Source: Chloroflexota bacterium (GTDB lineage Bacteria > Chloroflexota > Dehalococcoidia > Lucifugimonadales > UBA3495). From it: 36,861 bases of DNA. The stretch spans positions 1 through 36,861 of the forward strand of contig JAPOQH010000107.1 of assembly GCA_026710825.1 (NCBI GenBank), given 5' to 3'. Shown piece after piece: positions 31,825 to 36,861 of the stretch (the first letter of the stretch is position 1; every line of letters starts with the position of its first letter). Made by a program: the position numbers and the translations under genes. Under the pieces are notes generated by a model that ran no database searches, had not been told where the DNA came from, and saw nothing but the letters and a program-made list of their open reading frames with translations.

Positions 31825-32341
31825 ATATTTATCTTGGATTGATTCCTGGGGGTAGGGTCACTCAGTTACTATACGCATTGGATCGCCACGGAATCTGACA
31901 CGCGATGGGTTATAATGCAAGGTGGCGAAATCGCCAGTGCCTGCAGCCATTCATAATCGGCTACCGTGGCAAGTATTTAGCGCCTCCCGCATAGGCGAGG
32001 CAAAGTGAGGAAATAAACGTGTTGAAGAGGAAGATCTCTGGATGGCATAGGGCCCGGATATTCTCGGGTCGTCGGCTCGCCGTCGCTCAATAACTTGACG
32101 GGGCTGCATCGGGATTAAACAGCGGGGCCCGCATTGGCCCCCGGTGCGCGCTCTTCCCACCTCCGCCCGGCCAGGCCTCTGGCGTTCATAGACGGCATTC
32201 GCCTGCCTGCGTGGATCTGGCTCGGGCGGCTCGGCGTGGGGAATTCCCATCGCGGAATTCCCCCGGCCGTGGCACATGGGCATCCAACTGCAATCCCGGA
32301 CCTGTGGCCCACCCATTTCATAACTTCAAGGGAGGGCTCTG
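31825..32341. other. Upstream region of the secreted repeat protein gene
   Basis: About 520 bp without a supported gene. It contains a TATAAT at 31911-31916 with only a weak -35, a 26-bp hairpin at 32238-32263, and a GGGAGG ribosome site just before the start codon at 32342. Confidence 0.45.
32238..32263. repeat. Perfect 10-bp-arm inverted repeat
   Basis: GGGGAATTCC (32238-32247) and GGAATTCCCC (32254-32263) pair around CATCGC. It lies 80 bp before the start codon of the secreted repeat protein, in its probable 5' leader. Confidence 0.6.
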
Positions 32342-35300
32342 ATGAGTCGAACATCTATTACGCTGCGCGTGGCAAAGTACCGAATCCTGGTCGCTCTGGC
32401 CATACTTGTCGCCGTCGCGGCATTGTTGGCCCAGCATCCATCACCGGTGTCCGCTTACGATGATCGCCTGGCAATCGAGTGCAACGACAATCCGGTCGTG
32501 GAAGGCGGCACCTTCCGGCTGCACATGGTCAAGAATTACAACCTGACGCACGCGTCCATATCGCAACGGCGGGAAACGATGAAGGTGTACTGGACCACCG
32601 AGAAGGACACCGCCAAGCCGTCTGATTACAGGCCTTTGGAACGAGAAGGCCAGGCGAGCAACGGCTTTCAGAGCTGGAACGGACGGATGGGACGTACCTT
32701 CTACACAACGGAGGACGACCTGACCGAGCAAACTGAAAGCTTCAGGGTCAGAGCAGAAAACGCCGATGAAAACGGCACTGGAGGGGAATGCACCATTGAA
32801 ATAAGCGATGACGACGGTCCCGGCCCGTATACGACCTATATGAGTTGGAGCGGCGGGAGCGACGGCTTCGACAGGGGTGACGTCATCCAGTTCGTGGTGA
32901 GATTCACCGAGTCCGTGTCCTTCACGGGAGAATCACCCACGCTGGGGTTTCACCTGGGCCCGGGTACCGGCGAGGCCAATCGTTTCGCCACCCTTTACAC
33001 CGGAGTATGGTCCACTTGGACCTTCCGATATACAGTCCAACCAGGAGACTTCGACCCTGACGGGCTTTACGTTCCGTCGGCGGAGTTGAACGGCGGCAGG
33101 ATCCGGACGCAGAGTGGTAACCATACTGCCAACAAACTGGTCCACCGCTGGGTCGGTGGCGCTCATCACCGGGTGTTCGGGCAGACCAGCGTTGCCAGGG
33201 TTTCCATGGCGTCAACACCGGAGCGCGGCGACACGTACCGCACCGGTGAACACATCCAGGTCGAGGTGGAATTCGACAGGAGAGTGCGGGTGGACGGCGA
33301 CGTCGCTCTGCAGTTGAACGTGGGTGACGGCGACGACTCGCTGGTTCAGGCGCCCTACCACTCCGGATCCGGCACCAGGAAGTTGGTGTTCCAGTACCAA
33401 GTGGCAGCTGGCAACCGCGACGCCAGCGGGGTCAGCATTGCGCCCGGTACCCGGAGTGACGCCGAGGACCGGAGCGGGATTGTGGGCACCGGGAAAATCG
33501 TCGAAATGGCCGGGGGCAACGCGGTTGACGTGAACATCGCCTACAGCGCGATCTCCGATCGATCCGGACACAAGGTGGACGGGCGGGCCTACGTCAAGCA
33601 CGTGGCCGTGACCTCCGAGCCCGCCAACGGCGAGCACTACGTTTCCGGTGAACGCATCATGTTCTCGCTGACCTTCGACCGGGTGGTGTCCGTGCAGCCG
33701 AAGCCCGCGTTCACCTTCGTTCTTGGCGACCAGGAAGAAAAGGCTCGCTTCTACGACGGCTCGCTCAGCGATACGCTCGTGTTCAGCTACCGCGTGGACG
33801 AGGACGACGTGGATCAGGACGGCGTCTCGGTTCCGAAACAGGAAGGCTTCCTCGAGAGCGGCAACATCTGGAGCGGCAACCCAAGGGAAAGAGTGTACGA
33901 GCGAATCCCCATGCTGCGACACCAGGCCGACCATCGCGTCAACGGCGTGCTTCCCACCGTCGTTTCCAGCGAGGTTTTCTCCGAACCGGACAGCGGAGAC
34001 ACGTACCAGAACGGCGAAACCATCGAGATAGCGCTGGGGTTCGACGGCGATGTGGACGTGCTGGGCCGCCCGCAAATCCGCCTCCTCATCGACGGCAACG
34101 GCGATCCTGAGCGGAGCGCAGTCTACAGCCGGGGTTCCGGCTCCGACACCCTCATCTTTGCCTATACCGTCCAGGTTACCGACGTGGACGACGACGGCGT
34201 GGCCCTGATGGAAAGGGATAGCGGCGGCTTCGAACCGTCAACCACCCGCGTATACCAGGCGGACACTGAGAACGCCCTGACCGGACACATCATCGGCATC
34301 GACGACGCGGCGGGCCATCGAGTCGATGGACGTCCCAGCGTCACCTCGACGACCATTACCTCATCGCCCGCCCAGGGCAGCGTCTACCGCCCGGGCGAGA
34401 CAATCAACATCTCCCTGAGCTACGACGATTCCGTGGTGGTGGAAGGCACGCCGTCCATAGCGGTGGAGATCGGCCAACACCTGTCCGAGGCCACCTATCG
34501 CAGTGGGTCCGGCACCAACACAATCGTCTTCGGCTATGAGGTGCAGGGCCACGACCAGGACAACGATGGCCTGACCGTGCCGGCGCTGCTGGCCGACAGC
34601 TTCCATGACGGCAGCATATACACGGCTGGCCGCGAGATCGAACTGGATGCGATCTACCCCGGGCTCGAGCGCCAAGAAGCTCACAAAATCGCGGGCAAGA
34701 CCCTCGTCGAGTCCGTTTGGCTCGGGTCGAACCCGGGGGTCGACGACACATACGAGCGCGGCGACACCATCCAGGTGTTGGTACGCTTTGACCATGACGT
34801 AACGGTAACGGGGACGCCCCGGATCTCCCTCCAGCTCGGCAGTTCAATCGTCGCGGCCAGCTTCCAGGGTGTACAGGATGGAGCCGACTACTCCCCAACG
34901 GCCACCGGCAGGGTCCTGGCATTCGCCTACACGGTACAGGCCGGAGATGAAGACAACGACGGAATCTCGGTGGTCGCCAACTCTCTAATCCGAAACGGCG
35001 GCTCCATCGTGGACGCTGAAGGCAATGAGCCGCTCCTTTCCCACGAAACTGTCACGTTTGAACGTCACCTGGTGGGCATCGTTCCTCCGGAGTTCAGCAG
35101 CGCCCGAACCTCCCCGGATGGGCAGCAGGTGATCATCACGTTCAGCGAACCCGTCAACATCCGACCCGATCTGCGCACTCTCGGCTCATTCACGGGCGTC
35201 GACACCTCGGTGTACCTGCGCACGCTGATCGACGTCTTTACCGACGGACGCCGCGCTCATACCGGCAATGCGTCCATTTCCGGGACCGACCTGACCCTGA

Positions 35301-35779
35301 CCCTGGACAGCGCGATACGCGCCGGCATGGCAGTGACCGTGGCCTACGACGACGTTTTCGCCCGGGACGTGCCCGGCCTGATCGTCGATGAAGACGACGG
35401 TCTCCCACTGGAACACTTCACCTCCCAAACGGTCGCCAACAACTCCACCCTCGCCAGCAATGGAAGTGAACTGTGGCCCGTGATCAGCGGCCACAGCCTG
35501 AGCATCGCCGAGGGTGGCGCCGGTTCCTACACGGTGGCGCTCGGGGCGCAGCCGGAGCAGGACGTGACGGTGTCCCTCTCCATCTCCCCGTCAGGATTCC
35601 TCACCGCCAGCGCGAGCGAACTGACCTTTACCCCGGACAATTGGTCCACTCCGCAGTCGGTGACGCTCACCTCGGAAACCGACGGCGATGACGTCAACCT
35701 CTGGCGTGAGATCGTCCACACCGCGACCGCGGACGGTTTCATTGCGGGGCACCTGAAGGTACTCATCAAGAGCCGGTAG
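32342..35779 (+). CDS. Secreted multi-repeat surface protein
   Basis: This 1145-residue protein starts with a signal peptide (VAKYRILVALAILVAVAALLA, cleavage probably after VSA near residue 38). A Calx-beta-like region (39-158) follows, then six repeats of about 120 residues starting near 159, 282, 416, 537, 665 and 787. Each has the form S-x-P-x-x-G-D-x-Y-x-x-G-E-x-I, a strand-rich core, F-x-Y-x-V, then a DxDxDG-type loop (DVDQDGVSVP, DVDDDGVALM, DQDNDGLTVP, DEDNDGISVV, DFDPDGLYVP). Next come a SwmB-like domain (about 915-1040) and a C-terminal Ig-like unit (SIAEGGAGSYTVALGAQPEQDVTVSLS). Adhesion or scaffold roles are likely, and the loops suggest calcium binding. No sorting signal is seen. 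GGGAGG precedes the ATG. Confidence 0.88.
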   Translation: MSRTSITLRVAKYRILVALAILVAVAALLAQHPSPVSAYDDRLAIECNDNPVVEGGTFRLHMVKNYNLTHASISQRRETMKVYWTTEKDTAKPSDYRPLEREGQASNGFQSWNGRMGRTFYTTEDDLTEQTESFRVRAENADENGTGGECTIEISDDDGPGPYTTYMSWSGGSDGFDRGDVIQFVVRFTESVSFTGESPTLGFHLGPGTGEANRFATLYTGVWSTWTFRYTVQPGDFDPDGLYVPSAELNGGRIRTQSGNHTANKLVHRWVGGAHHRVFGQTSVARVSMASTPERGDTYRTGEHIQVEVEFDRRVRVDGDVALQLNVGDGDDSLVQAPYHSGSGTRKLVFQYQVAAGNRDASGVSIAPGTRSDAEDRSGIVGTGKIVEMAGGNAVDVNIAYSAISDRSGHKVDGRAYVKHVAVTSEPANGEHYVSGERIMFSLTFDRVVSVQPKPAFTFVLGDQEEKARFYDGSLSDTLVFSYRVDEDDVDQDGVSVPKQEGFLESGNIWSGNPRERVYERIPMLRHQADHRVNGVLPTVVSSEVFSEPDSGDTYQNGETIEIALGFDGDVDVLGRPQIRLLIDGNGDPERSAVYSRGSGSDTLIFAYTVQVTDVDDDGVALMERDSGGFEPSTTRVYQADTENALTGHIIGIDDAAGHRVDGRPSVTSTTITSSPAQGSVYRPGETINISLSYDDSVVVEGTPSIAVEIGQHLSEATYRSGSGTNTIVFGYEVQGHDQDNDGLTVPALLADSFHDGSIYTAGREIELDAIYPGLERQEAHKIAGKTLVESVWLGSNPGVDDTYERGDTIQVLVRFDHDVTVTGTPRISLQLGSSIVAASFQGVQDGADYSPTATGRVLAFAYTVQAGDEDNDGISVVANSLIRNGGSIVDAEGNEPLLSHETVTFERHLVGIVPPEFSSARTSPDGQQVIITFSEPVNIRPDLRTLGSFTGVDTSVYLRTLIDVFTDGRRAHTGNASISGTDLTLTLDSAIRAGMAVTVAYDDVFARDVPGLIVDEDDGLPLEHFTSQTVANNSTLASNGSELWPVISGHSLSIAEGGAGSYTVALGAQPEQDVTVSLSISPSGFLTASASELTFTPDNWSTPQSVTLTSETDGDDVNLWREIVHTATADGFIAGHLKVLIKSR

Positions 35780-35790
35780 GGAAGCCGGCT
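35771..35790 (+). terminator. Weak hairpin at the stop of the repeat protein gene
   Basis: AGCCGG (35771-35776) and CCGGCT (35785-35790) pair around an 8-base loop that includes the TAG stop. There is no T run, so function is doubtful. Confidence 0.25.
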
Positions 35791-36071
35791 GGTTCACGCC
35801 CGAGGTCGCTGCGATTTCCTGCCTGGACAGCGGCCCGGGCGTACTTGATGCTCGCCGCCCTGTTGCCGTGCCAGGCGTCGGGCTGGCTGGATGGTGAAAT
35901 GACGGCACACTCGGGAGCCAACGAGCCCCGCAAACGCCCCGTCCGCTTTGTCTTTTGGTGTACGGCTTTTGCCACCGCTCTCCGACCGTCGCCACCCGTT
36001 CCGTCTGCACGGAGTGCGGCACCAGGAAACTCCGCATCGGCGTCCTCCTCTGATCATCGCCGTCACCGGTC

Positions 36072-36861
36072 ATGGCGCTGGACCTGGGCCTCACCACTCA
36101 CCAGCTGCTGTCCACCCTGTACGGCATGTTATCGGACGCGCATACCCGCAGACACGCCTGGACGATGCCGTCGAACGCGCTCTCGAAGTGCCCACGGATG
36201 AGGCCGCCTTCCGCACCGCCGCGGTGAGCCGTCGTCCCTACATCTCCGCCTGCACCGGTCCCGGGGGCTTGCTGGGCAGCCGCCCGCCGCCGGAGCTCCC
36301 CCAGCATTGAGTCGCGCTGTCCGTGGACGGCTCCCACATCGACGTGGACCGCCACCTGACCCTGCGCTGTCACCTTATCAATCAGGGCGGCTGCATCATC
36401 ACCTACGGCAGGGACTTCGGTTGCCGGCTGTTCAGCGAGCCCATCCCGGCTGTGGAGGACCACGACCTGTACCTCAGGTCTGCCGACGGTGCGCGCGGTG
36501 GGCCCCTGATCGCGGGGCCTCTGCTCGGTGCGCTGCCCACGGTGCGGTAGGTGGAACGCCTCGCCGACGCTGTTGAAAGCCTGCCCGACGATAGGCCGGT
36601 GCTGGCCCTGCTGGACGGCACCCCTGCCTTCTGGGATCTGTAGCGCGACCAGTATCCCCGCTACGCCGCCGATACTCTCATCGGAGAGCGCCTGCAGCCT
36701 GCCCTGGCTCGTCTGTGAGCGGCGTCCCGTGGCGGTGGCGGCCTGCACTTCCAGACCCCGAACCACGGGAAGGCTAGTGCCGTCCGCCTCGTGCTCTGCG
36801 ACCAGGCAGACACCAACTGTACCGGGTTCTGCGCCGCCCGCCGCTCCCACCTGGCTTGCTG
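36072..36861 (+). pseudogene. NurA-domain nuclease, decayed (runs off window)
   Basis: An ATG at 36072 opens MALDLGLTTHQLLSTLYGM. The reading then shifts frame by about 36150 to RLDDAVERALEVPTDEAAFRTAA, crosses TGA 36308-36310 and continues as ALSVDGSHIDVDRHLTLRC with the NurA D-G-S metal-binding motif, then LINQGGCIITYGRD and LFSEPIPAVEDHDLYLRS. Further in-frame stops are TAG 36548, TAG 36641 and TGA 36716, with recognisable sequence after each (LALLDGTPAFWDL, RLVLCDQADTNC) and another shift near 36720-36780. NurA is a 5'-3' nuclease partner of the HerA helicase in end resection. No herA is in the window. This copy cannot make a working enzyme. Confidence 0.8.

Noticed and set aside
36308..36718. 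Stop-codon recoding in the NurA region
   Set aside because: Both TAG and TGA would need reading through and there are frameshifts as well. All other genes in the window use these codons as normal stops, so decay is simpler.
1..36861. CRISPR arrays or an anti-phage defence island
   Set aside because: No regularly spaced direct repeats, cas genes, restriction enzymes or known defence genes were seen. The inverted repeats are scattered and single.

Overview
The window looks like a chromosomal segment of a GC-rich, aerobic, organoheterotrophic bacterium, most probably a Chloroflexota member of the SAR202-like Dehalococcoidia. This placement is an inference from gene content. The window holds several flavin or F420 oxidoreductases, a GMC oxidoreductase, an FMN alpha-hydroxy-acid dehydrogenase, four MFS carriers, RidA proteins, a DUF1501/DUF1800 pair, an MqnA-like protein and a long secreted repeat protein. 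No rRNA, tRNA or CRISPR array was recognised.

Layout. 1-410: the 3' end of an IS5-type transposase and an orphan HicB-like gene. 551-5150: two tandem paralogous MFS carriers with duplicated promoters, then a flavin monooxygenase of the acyl-CoA dehydrogenase fold and a retropepsin-like aspartic protease. 5234-15198: gamma-glutamyltransferase, a third MFS carrier, an LLM oxidoreductase, a small unknown protein, a VOC protein, a GMC oxidoreductase, a fourth MFS carrier, an alpha/beta hydrolase and a DinB/maleylpyruvate-isomerase-like protein. 15237-18591: the housekeeping GTPase TypA/BipA (minus) and an M20 amidohydrolase (plus).

25816 down to 18708 is one minus-strand run: DUF1800, DUF1501, NHL-repeat protein, MqnA-like protein, dienelactone hydrolase, RidA and LLM oxidoreductase. 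The head of this run has a good promoter whose -10 overlaps a 13+2+13 bp inverted repeat. Divergent from it lies a lipoprotein copper nitrite reductase (NirK) with every copper ligand present. An alpha-hydroxy-acid dehydrogenase and a second RidA gene then diverge around another dyad.

29.6-32.3 kb is a decayed island: an integrase pseudogene (one frameshift, one stop), an internally deleted IS5-type remnant, low-coding DNA and several palindromes. It is followed by an intact 1145-aa secreted protein with six repeats of about 120 aa, most carrying a DxDxDG loop, and by a NurA nuclease pseudogene with four in-frame stops that runs off the window.

Two families of short dispersed inverted repeats sit between genes: three copies of a 28-bp palindrome and two copies of a TGGT...TCGAACCA hairpin. 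The genes suggest a scavenging lifestyle: import or export of small organics by MFS carriers, followed by flavin-dependent oxidation and hydrolysis. The substrates cannot be read from sequence.
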